Origin: Actinomadura luzonensis
GTDB taxonomy: Bacteria > Actinomycetota > Actinomycetes > Streptosporangiales > Streptosporangiaceae
Reading direction: 5' to 3'
Length of the DNA: 64,000 bases
Assembly: GCF_022664455.2 (NCBI RefSeq)
Contig: NZ_JAKRKC020000001.1
Coordinates: 6,019,001-6,083,000, forward strand
In this document: piece after piece, positions 25,513 to 34,487 of the stretch
Layout of the letters: every line of letters begins with the position of its first letter
Position numbering within the stretch: position 1 is the first letter of the stretch
Notes under the pieces: model-generated
Databases searched by the model: none
The model's input: only the letters and a program-made list of their open reading frames with translations
What the model was told of the DNA's origin: nothing
Program-made: the position numbers and the translations under genes

Positions 25513-26271
25513 GTGTTGATACTGCTGCCCCCGTCGGAGGGGAAGGCGCCGGAGGGAAGCGGGCCGCCCGTCGGCGAGCTGTCCTTCCCGGCGCTCGGCC
25601 GGGCCCGCAAGCGGGTGATGAGCGCGCTCGTCCGGGCCTCCAGGCGCCGCGACGCTCTCGACGTGCTCGGGCTGACGCCCGGCCTGGCCGGCGAGCTGGC
25701 CAAGAATGCGGAGCTGAAGACCGCCGGCACGCTGCCCGCCGCCGAGCTCTACACCGGTGTCCTGTACGACAACCTGGGGCTCGGCACGCTGGACGGCGAG
25801 GCGCGCGAGCGGGCCGAGGCGTCGGTGCTGATCTTCTCGGGGCTGTGGGGCGTGGTGCGGATCACCGACCTGATCCCGCCGTACCGGCTGTCGATGGGCG
25901 TCAACCTGCCGCCGCTCGGCGGGCTCGCCGCCTTCTGGCGGCCGGTGCTCGCCAAGGCGCTCGACCCCGTGCCGGGGCTGGTGGTGGACCTGCGCTCGGC
26001 CACGTACGCGGGGGCGTGGCAGCCGGGCGAGCGGTCGGTGACGGTGCGGGTCTTCCGGGACGGCAAGGTGGTCAGCCACATGGCCAAGGCGACCCGGGGT
26101 GAGATCGCCCGCGCCCTGCTGCTGCACGGGGCGGCTCCGTCCGCGCCGGACGAGCTGGCCAAGCTGCTGGCCGACCTCGGCTACACCGTCGAGCTCACTC
26201 CCCCGCCCCGTCCCGGCCGCCCGTGGGCCCTGGACGTCCACCTGACGGAGGACACCCCGGGCCCCGCCTGA
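25513..26271 (+). CDS. yaaA: YaaA family peroxide stress protein (DUF328)
   Basis: This 252-residue protein begins LILLPPSEGKAPEG; PPSEGK is the hallmark of the YaaA/UPF0246 family. In E. coli YaaA lowers free iron during peroxide stress and has a DNA-binding helix-hairpin-helix-like fold. Other family signals are YTGVLYDNLG, LWGVVRITDLIPPYRLSMG and VSHMAKATRGEIAR. The length is normal. It starts with GTG, with no SD and a -10-like TAAGCT 8 nt upstream. Confidence 0.88.
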   Translation: MLILLPPSEGKAPEGSGPPVGELSFPALGRARKRVMSALVRASRRRDALDVLGLTPGLAGELAKNAELKTAGTLPAAELYTGVLYDNLGLGTLDGEARERAEASVLIFSGLWGVVRITDLIPPYRLSMGVNLPPLGGLAAFWRPVLAKALDPVPGLVVDLRSATYAGAWQPGERSVTVRVFRDGKVVSHMAKATRGEIARALLLHGAAPSAPDELAKLLADLGYTVELTPPPRPGRPWALDVHLTEDTPGPA

Positions 26272-26855
26272 CCACACGCCCTGACCCGCCCACCCCGAGC
26301 GAACCGGAGGCACTTGGGACCCCCTCACGAGGCCCCGAAGCGAAGGGCCTCCAGGCGAAGGGCCTCAAGGCGAGCGGTCCAGGCCCGCAACGCGGCTGAG
26401 CGAAGGCCGGCCCGGCCCGCCGACCAGCTCGCGAAGCAGATCTCCAACCGAAGCGGCGAAGCCCGGCCCGGGGGCGGATCTTCGACCCGAGCGGTGAAGC
26501 CCGGCCCGGGGCGGGCAGCCCTAGGCTAAGCAGCCCGACCACCAGCGGAAAGGCGGCCCATGCGGGGCGGGGAAAGCACCCGGGGGTCGAGCAGCCCATC
26601 CGACCAGCGGAAGCCGGTCCCGGCAGCGAACCTACGCCCAGTGACCGAGGCAGTCCGGGGAGCGGGCCTCTGGTCCGAGCGGCGAGGCCCAGCCCGGGGA
26701 GCAAGATCGGCGGCCCGCATGGGCGGGAGCCGGGCCGGAAGGCGAGCCGGAGCCGGGAGGGCGGGTCAGGGGATTTGGGGGTGGGAAGCGGGAGGGCCCC
26801 GGTCCGAGGGGTGCTCGGAGCGCGGGGCCCTGCCGGTGGTGTCGCGGTCTGCGGA
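26272..26855. other. 584-bp gene-free, repeat-rich stretch between yaaA and hrdB
   Basis: No frame here looks like a gene; the open frames are low-complexity Arg/Pro/Gly products of GC-rich DNA. The plus strand is purine-rich and carries imperfect interspersed repeats. A unit like GCGGTGAAGCCCGGCCCGGGG occurs around 26454, 26490 and 26679. A unit like GCAGCCCGACCACCAGCGGAA occurs around 26530 and 26591. CGAAGGGCCT-type words repeat at 26341-26370. Near its right end, 26759-26796 has six G-runs on the plus strand. It lies 3' of both flanking genes, so it could hold terminators or decayed sequence. Confidence 0.6.
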
Positions 26856-28517
26856 TCAGTCGAGGTAGTCGCGCAGGACCTGGGACCTGGACGGGTGGCG
26901 CAGCTTGGACATGGTCTTGGACTCGATCTGGCGGATGCGCTCACGGGTGACCCCGTACACCTTGCCGATCTCGTCCAGCGTCTTCGGCTGCCCGTCGGTG
27001 AGACCGAAGCGCATCGACACGACGCCCGCCTCCCGCTCCGACAACGTGTCGAGAACGGAGTGCAACTGCTCCTGGAGCAGCGTGAAGCTGACGGCGTCGG
27101 CCGGCACGATGGCCTCGGAGTCCTCGATGAGGTCGCCGAACTCGCTGTCGCCCTCCTCGCCCAGCGGCGTGTGGAGGGAGATGGGCTCACGCCCGTACTT
27201 CTGGACCTCGACGACCTTCTCGGGCGTCATGTCCAGCTCGCGGGCGAGCTCTTCCGGCGTGGGCTCGCGGCCGAGGTCCTGCAGCATCTGCCGCTGGACA
27301 CGGGCCAGCTTGTTGATCACTTCGACCATGTGGACCGGGATGCGGATGGTCCGCGCCTGGTCGGCCATGGCGCGCGTGATCGCCTGCCGGATCCACCACG
27401 TGGCGTAGGTGGAGAACTTGTAGCCCTTGGTGTAGTCGAACTTCTCGACCGCGCGGATCAGGCCGAGGTTGCCCTCCTGGATCAGGTCGAGGAAGAGCAT
27501 GCCGCGGCCGGTGTAGCGCTTGGCCAGCGAGACCACGAGCCGGAGGTTGGCCTCCAGCAGGTGGTTCTTGGCGCGGCGGCCGTCCTCGGCGATCCACTCC
27601 AGCTCGGCCCGGACGTCGACCGGCAGGCCGTCGGCCTCGCCGCTGCCCAGCTGCTCCTCGGCGAACAGGCCCGCCTCGATGCGCTTGGCCAGCTCGACCT
27701 CCTGCTCGGCGTTGAGCAGGGGGACCTTGCCGATCTGCTTGAGGTAGTCCTTGACCGGGTCGGCGGTGGCGCCGGCGGCGGCGACCTGCGCGACCGGGGC
27801 GTCGTCGTCGTCGTCGGAGAGGATGAGGACCTCGTCCTCGGTCTTCTGCGCCGCGGCGATCTCGGCGGGCTTGGGCTCCTCGGTGTCGTCGTCGTCGCCG
27901 TCCTCGCTCTCGCCCTCGGCGTCGGACTCCTCCTCGACGATGTCCTCGACGTCGATGTCCTCGAGGTCCTCCAGCTCCACGTCGCCGTCGAGCTCGAGGT
28001 CCTCGTCGTCGTCCGACTCGCCCCGCGGGGCGTCGGGCGCCTTCGGCTTGGTGGTGTCGGCAGGCCCAGCGGCGATCTTCGGCTCGGCCTTCTTGGCGGC
28101 GGCGGGAGCCGCGGCCTTCTTGGCCGCCGGGGCGGCCTTCTTCGCGGGGGCCGCCTTCTTGGCGGCCGGCTCGGCTTCGACGGCCCCGACGACCGCGGTC
28201 ACGGTCTCGGGCTGCTGCTCTTTGGCGGCCGCCGCCGTCTTGGTCTTGACGGGGGCGGCGGTGCGGCGCTTTGCTGGACCACGAGACTTCTTAGGCGCAG
28301 CCGAATCCGCGGCGGTCACCACCACGGTCACGCCCTCTTTGCTGAGGTTCCGCAAGAACGCGGCGGCGTGCGACATGGGGATGTCCGCCTCCTCGAAGGC
28401 CTGACGGACATCCTCAGACTCGAGGAAACCCTGCGAGCGCCCACGCTCGAGCAGTCGCTGAATGACGGGCTCGTTCAGCTCTTGTGGCTTCGAGCGAGTC
28501 GAACTTGCAGGCGACAC
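26856..28517 (-). CDS. hrdB: Principal RNA polymerase sigma factor (RpoD/HrdB type)
   Basis: This 553-residue group 1 sigma-70 directs housekeeping transcription. A variable N-terminal extension (residues 1 to about 250) has an initial helical domain, then Lys/Ala/Pro repeats (AAKKAAPAKKAAPAAKK) and an acidic block. The conserved core follows: region 1.2 (DPVKDYLKQIGKVPLL), region 2 (LDLIQEGNLGLIRAVEKFDY and YATWWIRQAITRAMADQ), region 3, and region 4 (TLDEIGKVYGVTRERIRQIE), ending SQVLRDYLD. The GTG at 28517 is preferred to one at 28523 because GAGAGG lies 5 nt before it and the protein then starts VSPASS, like Streptomyces HrdB. It is separated by 242 bp from the SpoIIE-type phosphatase gene upstream. 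Confidence 0.94.
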   Translation of the reverse strand: MSPASSTRSKPQELNEPVIQRLLERGRSQGFLESEDVRQAFEEADIPMSHAAAFLRNLSKEGVTVVVTAADSAAPKKSRGPAKRRTAAPVKTKTAAAAKEQQPETVTAVVGAVEAEPAAKKAAPAKKAAPAAKKAAAPAAAKKAEPKIAAGPADTTKPKAPDAPRGESDDDEDLELDGDVELEDLEDIDVEDIVEEESDAEGESEDGDDDDTEEPKPAEIAAAQKTEDEVLILSDDDDDAPVAQVAAAGATADPVKDYLKQIGKVPLLNAEQEVELAKRIEAGLFAEEQLGSGEADGLPVDVRAELEWIAEDGRRAKNHLLEANLRLVVSLAKRYTGRGMLFLDLIQEGNLGLIRAVEKFDYTKGYKFSTYATWWIRQAITRAMADQARTIRIPVHMVEVINKLARVQRQMLQDLGREPTPEELARELDMTPEKVVEVQKYGREPISLHTPLGEEGDSEFGDLIEDSEAIVPADAVSFTLLQEQLHSVLDTLSEREAGVVSMRFGLTDGQPKTLDEIGKVYGVTRERIRQIESKTMSKLRHPSRSQVLRDYLD

Positions 28518-28759
28518 GAACACCTCTCGAACGAACGCGTGGCGACAATGGACCCAGATGCCCGCTGGGGGGCTGTTGCCTCTCTCGGAGATCGGTGAGG
28601 CCGTGCGGACCGCGACGGACCTGCACAGCATTGTGGCACGTCCCCGCACTCCATACGGCCACCTCCCGGCGGTTGACCTCCACCCTAGGCCGACCGAAGC
28701 AGTAGTGCGTACGTAAGCGGGGCACTGATACCCGAAAGCAACCGTTATGACTGTTTCAT

Positions 28760-30856
28760 TCAGTCACTCTTCGTGGCTGGTGGGACGTGGATTGCGAGCG
28801 CGGTAACGTCATCATCCTGTTCATATCCAGACAACATCCGGTCAACCAGGAAGTCCAGCAACATGTGAGGACTCTTCACCACCTCAGGCGGCGCTTCGGT
28901 CACAACACTGCAAAGGTCGGCGAGTCCGGCGTCGAGTCCGCGCTTCCTGTTCTCCACCAGACCGTCGGAGTAGAGCACGGCGGTGTGGCCGGGCGGCACC
29001 ACGAACCGGAACTGCCGGCGGCTCGTCGGCCAGCCCAGCGGCGTGCCGGGCTCGGCGTCGCACAGGATCGCGGTGCCCTGCGGCGAGACCAGGACGGGCG
29101 GCGGATGGCCGGCCAGGGCCAGCGTGCCCTCGCCCGTGACGGGCTCGACGACCATGTACGCCAGGGTCGTGACCTGCTCCTCCTCCTCGGTGGCCTCGAA
29201 GACGCGGTCGAGCCCGGTGAGCACGGCGGCGGGCGGCGGGTTGGTCAGCGCGAGGGCGCGCATCGCGTTGCGGATGCGGCCCATGCCGGCCGCCGCCTTG
29301 ACGCCCTTGCCCATGACGTCGCCGACGACCGCCGCGACGCGGCCGTCCTGCAGCACGAACGCGTCGTACCAGTCGCCGCCGACCTGGACGTGGCGGCTGC
29401 CCGAGCGGAAGCGCTGGGCGAGCTCCAGGCCCTTGATCACGGGCAGGCGGTCGGGCAGCAGGCTGCGCTGCAGCGTCTCTGCGGTGCGGTGCTCGCGCTC
29501 GAACAGCGTGGCCCGCTCCACCGCCAGCGCGCACTGGCCGGCCAGCGCCTCCAGGAAGACGCCGTCCTCCTGGGAGATCTTCTGCGGCCGGGTGAAGGAG
29601 AATCGGAGCGCTCCCAGCGCGCGGCCCGCCGCGAGCAGCGGCAGGCCCACCCAGGCCCGCTCGTCGCTGCTGGCGAGGTAGTTGGCCAGGACCTCCTCGT
29701 CGCCGCCCGCCTCGAGGAGCTGGGCGCGCAGGCTGTCGGGCGACTCGGCGAAGACCGGGCGGCGGCTGTTGACCGCCATGGTCATGACGCTGGAGCTGGA
29801 CAGCGGGATCTCCTCGCCGGAGGCGCCGGACGCCTCGGGGATGCCCTCGCCGTTGATCAGCTTGAGCGCGGCGCGGTCGGTGTCGAGCAGCGCCACGGCC
29901 GAGCGGTCGGCGGCCAGCGCCGTGCGGCCCACGTCGATGATGACCTGCACGACCTGCTCGACGGTCAGCGCCTCGGCCAGCATGGCGGTGGCGCCCTGCA
30001 GCCGGGCGGTGCGCAGGGCGGCGGCGCCGAGCTGGTCGGTGAGCCGGCCGCGCATCTCCTCGGCCTCGCGCTGCGGGGTGACGTCGGTGTTGGCGCCGAC
30101 CCACTCCACGACCCGGCCGTGCCGGATGATCGGCACGGCCCGCACCTCGAAGTGGCGGTAGCCGCTGGCCCGGGTGCGCACCCGGTAGTTCCACTCGAAC
30201 ATGGTGCGCCCGCGCAGCGCCTCCCGCCAGGCCTCCTCGGTCTGCTGGCGCTCCTCGGGGTGGACGACCTCCAGCCAGCCGTTGGCGAGGTACTCCTCCA
30301 GGCCCTGGCCGGTGATGGCGCGCCACTGGGGGGCGTCCTCGACGACGGCGCCGGTGGGCGAGGTGATCCACACGAGCTGGGACTGCGCCTCGACCAGCGA
30401 GCGGTAGCGCTCCTCGCTGCGGCGCAGCGCCTCCTCGGTCTGGCGGCTCTCGGTGACGTCCATGCCGACGAGCGCGACCGCGCGCAGCTCGCCCGCCTCG
30501 TCGTGGACCGGCGAGAACGACAGCGACCAGTGCCGGGTGTCGCCCTCGGCCGAGCGCACCCGCACGCGCCCCTCGGTGACGGGCGCGTCGGACTCGATCA
30601 CGGCCTGCACGGCGTGGGTGATGATCTGGCTGAGGTCGGCGGTCAGCACCTCGACCGGCGGCCGGCCGGTCAGGCGCTCTGCCGGCACGTTGACGACGAC
30701 CTCGCAGAAGACGTCGTTGACGCGCTGGATGCGGCCTTCGGCGTCGAAGAACGCGAAGGCGAACTCGGCCTCGGACAGCATGCCCTGGAACAGGGCGGAG
30801 TCTGAGATGTCCACATCCGACTCCCGGGGACGGGGAACGGAGGTCTCGGCGCTCAT
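28760..30856 (-). CDS. PAS-PAS-GAF-SpoIIE (PP2C) protein phosphatase
   Basis: This 698-residue RsbU-like Ser/Thr phosphatase is of the partner-switching type. A first PAS domain (about residues 20-135; FAFFDAEGRIQRVNDVF), a second PAS (about 145-265; WRAITGQGLEEYLANGWLEV), a GAF domain (about 290-450) and a C-terminal SpoIIE/PP2C domain (about 465-695) follow in order. Metal-site motifs are GGDWYDAF, VAAVVGDVMGKG, LYSDGLVENR and DDDVTALAIHV. Such enzymes dephosphorylate anti-sigma-factor antagonists in response to signals sensed by PAS/GAF. No kinase or antagonist gene is adjacent. The ATG at 30856 is chosen for GGAGG 7 nt upstream. Confidence 0.9.
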   Translation of the reverse strand: MSAETSVPRPRESDVDISDSALFQGMLSEAEFAFAFFDAEGRIQRVNDVFCEVVVNVPAERLTGRPPVEVLTADLSQIITHAVQAVIESDAPVTEGRVRVRSAEGDTRHWSLSFSPVHDEAGELRAVALVGMDVTESRQTEEALRRSEERYRSLVEAQSQLVWITSPTGAVVEDAPQWRAITGQGLEEYLANGWLEVVHPEERQQTEEAWREALRGRTMFEWNYRVRTRASGYRHFEVRAVPIIRHGRVVEWVGANTDVTPQREAEEMRGRLTDQLGAAALRTARLQGATAMLAEALTVEQVVQVIIDVGRTALAADRSAVALLDTDRAALKLINGEGIPEASGASGEEIPLSSSSVMTMAVNSRRPVFAESPDSLRAQLLEAGGDEEVLANYLASSDERAWVGLPLLAAGRALGALRFSFTRPQKISQEDGVFLEALAGQCALAVERATLFEREHRTAETLQRSLLPDRLPVIKGLELAQRFRSGSRHVQVGGDWYDAFVLQDGRVAAVVGDVMGKGVKAAAGMGRIRNAMRALALTNPPPAAVLTGLDRVFEATEEEEQVTTLAYMVVEPVTGEGTLALAGHPPPVLVSPQGTAILCDAEPGTPLGWPTSRRQFRFVVPPGHTAVLYSDGLVENRKRGLDAGLADLCSVVTEAPPEVVKSPHMLLDFLVDRMLSGYEQDDDVTALAIHVPPATKSD

Positions 30857-31073
30857 CGTCCGCACCTCCGTCGCGTGCCAGGGTCTCCCACGCGGCACAT
30901 CTCCATAGTCGTGTATAGGTGTAGCGCGGCTCCGGGCGACCGGATCCTGAAGTACATCATCGGCGATGGGCATGTGCGGACGGAAGCCCCCGCCGCGGCC
31001 CGGTCGCCTCTAAGGTCAACGCATCCTGTCAAAATCGCTCCACGTCGCGCAGCAAGATCAGGTTACAGCGCAG

Positions 31074-31643
31074 CTACTCGGCCTTGGCCTCGCGCTTGGC
31101 CTCCTGCTTGGCGGCACGTACGCGGACCAGGCTCTCGGCGTCGACGACGTCGGCGACCGAACGGTGTGACCCCTCCTCGCCGTAGGCTCCGGCTGCCTCA
31201 CGCCAGCCCGGAGGCTGGACCCCCAACTGCTTCCCCAGCAATGCCAAAAAAATCTGGGCCTTCTGCTTGCCGTATCCCGGGAGGGCCATGAGTCGTTTCA
31301 CCAACTCCTTGCCGTCCGCGACGCCGGCCCAGATGTTCTCGGGCTGCCCGTCGTAGTGCTCGACGAGGTAGGCCGCGAGCGCCTGGACCCTGGCCGCCAT
31401 GGACTTGGGGTAGCGGTGCACGGCCGGCTTCTCGGCGAGCAGCGCGGCGAACGCCTCAGGATCATACGAGGCGACGCGCTCGGCCGTGAGGTCGCCTCCC
31501 AGCCGCTGCGCGATGGTGTGCGGACCCGTGAACGCCCACTCCATGGGGATCTGCTGGTCGAGGAGCATGCCGACGAGCAGGGCGAGCGGATTGCGGGCGA
31601 GGAGCTCGTCCGCGTCGCTCTTCTGGGCGAGCTGGATGCGCAT
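31074..31643 (-). CDS. HhH-GPD-type base-excision repair family protein
   Basis: This 189-residue helical protein has the helix-hairpin-helix LPGYGKQKAQIFLALLG (about residue 118) and the N-terminal LLVGMLLDQQIPMEWAFTGP typical of an actinobacterial HhH-GPD family of unknown lesion specificity. I see no iron-sulfur Cys cluster, unlike EndoIII or MutY. The C-terminus is a charged Ala/Lys/Glu tail. The ATG has no good SD. GAAGCT ends 6 nt upstream and may be the -10 of a leaderless mRNA. Confidence 0.83.
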   Translation of the reverse strand: MRIQLAQKSDADELLARNPLALLVGMLLDQQIPMEWAFTGPHTIAQRLGGDLTAERVASYDPEAFAALLAEKPAVHRYPKSMAARVQALAAYLVEHYDGQPENIWAGVADGKELVKRLMALPGYGKQKAQIFLALLGKQLGVQPPGWREAAGAYGEEGSHRSVADVVDAESLVRVRAAKQEAKREAKAE

Positions 31644-31700
31644 GGAGACAGCTTCGCATGAATGGGCAGTGGGTGAAGTGAACACAGGCGTCGTGGAGCC

Positions 31701-31728
31701 TTGACACTGGTCCATGAAAGGATGAAAT
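31701..31728 (+). promoter_or_regulatory. Probable promoter of the small helical protein gene
   Basis: A consensus -35 TTGACA (31701-31706) is followed after 16 nt by TGAAAT (31723-31728). The start codon at 31798 would leave a 5' leader of about 60 nt. Confidence 0.5.
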
Positions 31729-31797
31729 GAGAGCGCAAGTCGCCCAGCACACATTCCTGAGGGTTTGCCCCCAGGTCTCCAGAGGAATCTGACATCT

Positions 31798-32022
31798 ATG
31801 CTCGCTCTGGCCACACGGTTCCTGCGGGAGCCGGTCAGTCTCCGGCTGGCCGAAGAGTTCCTGACCGTACCCGTGGACACGATCGACCGCTGTGTAGCCG
31901 ACGTGTGCGCGTGTGCGCAGCATCTGGGCATCTCCGCGACGCCCGAAATCGTGGAGCGCATCGCCCGGGAGCGCCTGCTCGCCATCGTCAACTCGGCGCC
32001 GCCGCCGCGCGGCCTGCGCTGA
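31798..32022 (+). CDS. Small helical protein (three-helix bundle type)
   Basis: The protein has 74 residues in three predicted helices: LALATRFLREPVSLRLAEEF, DTIDRCVADVCACAQHLG and PEIVERIARERLLAIV. This pattern is like the small three-helical-bundle dimerisation proteins common in actinomycetes. The middle helix holds three Cys. The start is ATG with GAGGAA about 10 nt upstream; a TTG at 31765 could extend it. The function is unknown. Confidence 0.7.
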   Translation: MLALATRFLREPVSLRLAEEFLTVPVDTIDRCVADVCACAQHLGISATPEIVERIARERLLAIVNSAPPPRGLR

Positions 32023-32042
32023 GCGGCCGCCCGCGCCGGATT

Positions 32043-32059
32043 CCCCGATAACATCGGGG
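32043..32059. terminator. Short perfect hairpin after the small helical protein gene
   Basis: CCCCGAT-AAC-ATCGGGG forms a 7-bp stem with a 3-nt loop, 20 bp after the stop, followed by TTACC. It lies 56 bp before the next start codon, so it could instead be an operator for that gene. Confidence 0.5.
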
Positions 32060-32114
32060 TTACCAGGCCGAGTTCTCCGCACCGTTTGCGCCTGGAATAC
32101 GAGAGAGTGAGGGC

Positions 32115-33665
32115 GTGCGCCGACACCGACGAGATCCCCGGGAGAGCACCCCGCCCGACGACGTGTTCAAGGAGATGGTGACGGCGGCCCGCGAGCTGCT
32201 GGCCGTGCGCACGCCTCTCGACGCGGAGCTGATGGTCTCCGACATGATCGGGGCCTGGTGGGGCAGGCGGGTCCGGGGCGGCGACGTGGAGCAGGTGCTC
32301 GGCGAGGGGCTGGTCGACTACGCCGCCAAGGCCGGCACCCCGGCCTCGCTGACGCTGCTCATCTGCCTGGCCTATCTCGGCACGGCCCGCCAGGGCGCCA
32401 AGGCCGAGGGCGCGGCGCTGGCGATGATGGAGTCGGGCGTGGCCAGGCCGGGCTGGGCCGACAAGGTGGGCGCGGTCAAGCCGGCCGGCTGCTACGTCTC
32501 CCGCGACGCCTACGGCGACCAGGACACGGTGATCTGCACCTTCGCCTACCGCTGGAACGAGGCATCCCAGCCCACCGACCGGCACGCGCTGGTCATGGTC
32601 GTCGACTACAACATGAGCGGCATGGCCCGCGACGCCTGGGTGTCCTCGCAGGTCGACAAGCTGCTGGAGCAGGCCAGGGCCGAGGCGGCGGGCAACGCGA
32701 TGCTGCTGTTCGAGGAGATCCAGCCCGAGCAGGCCAGGGCGCTGCTGGAGTCGGCGATGAAGGCCACCAGGGAGCCCAAGACGCCGCCGCCGGTGAGCGA
32801 CAGCTACAGCGCCTACCACGCCTTCGCCCGCGCCCGGCTGAAGGCGCTGCCGCCGGGCCGCAAGCGCCCCGCCCCGCTGCACATCGAGGCGCCCTACAGC
32901 AGGGAGCGGCGGGCCATGCTGGCGGCCGAGTTCCTGGCCTCCGACGCGGCCGAGCACCTGTCCGACCCGTCGGCCGCCTCGCGCTGCGCCGACCACATCA
33001 TCGACTACGGCTGCGAGCAGGACTTCAACCGGCCGCTGCGGGTCAGCCCCACCAAGTGCGAGACGTTCCTGCTCGACTGGCTGCCGCGCAAGGTCATGCT
33101 GAGCGTGGCCGAGCAGGAGGCGATGCCGCACGTGCTGTCGGCGTGGGTGCGCTTCGCCGCCCGCCGCACGGCGCTGCCCGAGCAGGGGCTCAAGGCCACG
33201 CTCGACGCGGTGTGGGAGGCGACCGGCAAGTTCCCCGGGGCCTACCGCGACCCGACCTCGTTCGGGCTCGACCGGCCGCTGCTGGAGCGGCTGCTGCCGG
33301 ACGGCGACCTGTCGGCGCTGGCCAGGCGCGCGTTCGCCTTCCCCTATCTCCAGGGCGTCCACAACGGCGTCGACCTCGACCGGCTCAACCCGGCCGACGA
33401 GGCCGACCGGCGCACGTTACTCGAGATCGACCACGGCGGCGCCATCGACCAGGAGCACCTGGCCTGGCACGAGGAGATCGCCACCCGCCTCTGGGAGGGC
33501 GACCCGCCGCAGCTCTGGGAGGCCGCGCAGCGCCTGCTCGACCTCGGCCACGACCGGCACGACGTGCTGCACGTGCTCATCGAGATCGCCGAGCGGATCG
33601 GCGGCGACCCCGACGAGCTGGCCGCCGCCCTCGACGACATCGCCGACATCCCGGACGAGTTCTGA
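32115..33665 (+). CDS. Uncharacterised conserved protein, 516 residues
   Basis: I do not recognise a named family. It is a soluble, mostly helical protein without signal peptide or membrane segments. Residues 30-235 form one apparent domain (MVSDMIGAWWGRR, YRWNEASQPTDRHALVMVVDYN, LLFEEIQPEQARALLESAM). After a Pro-rich linker, residues 255-455 form a second (LPGE-like LPPGRKRPAPLHIEAPYS, DYGCEQDFNRPLRVSPTKCE). The C-terminal ~70 residues are His-rich helices (LEIDHGGAIDQEHLAWHEE, LLDLGHDRHDVLHVLIEIAE) that recall DUF1841-like tails. The start is GTG with GAGAG/GTGAGG upstream. Confidence 0.75.
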   Translation: MRRHRRDPRESTPPDDVFKEMVTAARELLAVRTPLDAELMVSDMIGAWWGRRVRGGDVEQVLGEGLVDYAAKAGTPASLTLLICLAYLGTARQGAKAEGAALAMMESGVARPGWADKVGAVKPAGCYVSRDAYGDQDTVICTFAYRWNEASQPTDRHALVMVVDYNMSGMARDAWVSSQVDKLLEQARAEAAGNAMLLFEEIQPEQARALLESAMKATREPKTPPPVSDSYSAYHAFARARLKALPPGRKRPAPLHIEAPYSRERRAMLAAEFLASDAAEHLSDPSAASRCADHIIDYGCEQDFNRPLRVSPTKCETFLLDWLPRKVMLSVAEQEAMPHVLSAWVRFAARRTALPEQGLKATLDAVWEATGKFPGAYRDPTSFGLDRPLLERLLPDGDLSALARRAFAFPYLQGVHNGVDLDRLNPADEADRRTLLEIDHGGAIDQEHLAWHEEIATRLWEGDPPQLWEAAQRLLDLGHDRHDVLHVLIEIAERIGGDPDELAAALDDIADIPDEF

Positions 33666-33731
33666 CCTCCCGGGCCGGCCGGCCACCGCGTTCGCCGCGC
33701 CGGGGCGGCCGCGACTTAGCATGATGGTGCC

Positions 33732-34487
33732 ATGGTGATTGACCTCAACGCGGATCTCGGCGAGAGCTTCGGCATCTGGCGGCTCGGCGACGACCTCGCG
33801 CTCCTCGACATCGTCACGAGCGCCAACGTGGCCTGCGGCTTCCACGCGGGCGACCCGGTGACGATCAGGCGCACCTGCGCCGCGGCCGTCGACCGGGGCG
33901 TGGCGATCGGCGCCCAGGTGTCCTACCGCGACCTCGCCGGCTTCGGCCGACGGGCCATGGACGTCGAGCCCGAGGAGCTGTGCGCGGAGGTCCTCTACCA
34001 GCTCGCGGCCGTCGACGGCATCGCCAGGGCGATGGGCGGCCGGGTGTCGTACGTCAAGCCGCACGGCGCGCTGTACAACCGCGTCTGCCACGACAGGGAG
34101 CAGGCGGCGGCCGTGATCGACGCGGTCGCCGACTACGACGTCGCGCTGCCGGTGCTCACGCTGCCCGGCTCGGTGGTGCACGAGGTGGCCGCCGCGGCGG
34201 GCGTGCCGACGGTGAGCGAGGCGTTCGCGGACCGGGCGTACACGCCGGAGGGCACGCTCGTGCCGCGCAGGGAGCCCGGCTCGGTGCTGCACGACCCCGG
34301 CGAGGTCTCCTCGCGGGCCCTGCAGATGGCGGTGAAGGGCACGGTGACGGCCGTGGACGGCAGCCAGGTGTCCGTCGGGGCGCGCTCGATCTGCATCCAC
34401 GGTGACACGCCGGGCGCGATCCGGCTGGCGCAGGAGGTCCGTGACGGGCTGCTGGCGGCCGGGGTGGTCCTGCAGGCGTTCACGTGA
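33732..34487 (+). CDS. pxpA: 5-oxoprolinase subunit A (LamB/YcsF family)
   Basis: This 251-residue subunit of the bacterial PxpABC enzyme, which cleaves 5-oxo-L-proline to glutamate using ATP, begins with the family signature IDLNADLGESFGIW and has SANVACGFHAGDP and YVKPHGALYNR. It is the first gene of a tight operon, with a 4-bp overlap to pxpB (GTGA). TAGCAT lies 9 nt before the ATG, so the 5' leader is very short or absent. The length is normal. Confidence 0.94.
   Translation: MVIDLNADLGESFGIWRLGDDLALLDIVTSANVACGFHAGDPVTIRRTCAAAVDRGVAIGAQVSYRDLAGFGRRAMDVEPEELCAEVLYQLAAVDGIARAMGGRVSYVKPHGALYNRVCHDREQAAAVIDAVADYDVALPVLTLPGSVVHEVAAAAGVPTVSEAFADRAYTPEGTLVPRREPGSVLHDPGEVSSRALQMAVKGTVTAVDGSQVSVGARSICIHGDTPGAIRLAQEVRDGLLAAGVVLQAFT

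Noticed and set aside
26314..26868. Short ORFs in the yaaA-hrdB gap as real genes
   Set aside because: No SD, no recognisable fold, and composition follows the repeats. They are better seen as non-coding.
28518..28759. A SigR-type promoter before hrdB, as reported for Streptomyces
   Set aside because: A GAAT-like word and a GTT exist on the minus strand, but they are 15 nt apart instead of 18-19, and GGAAT is incomplete.
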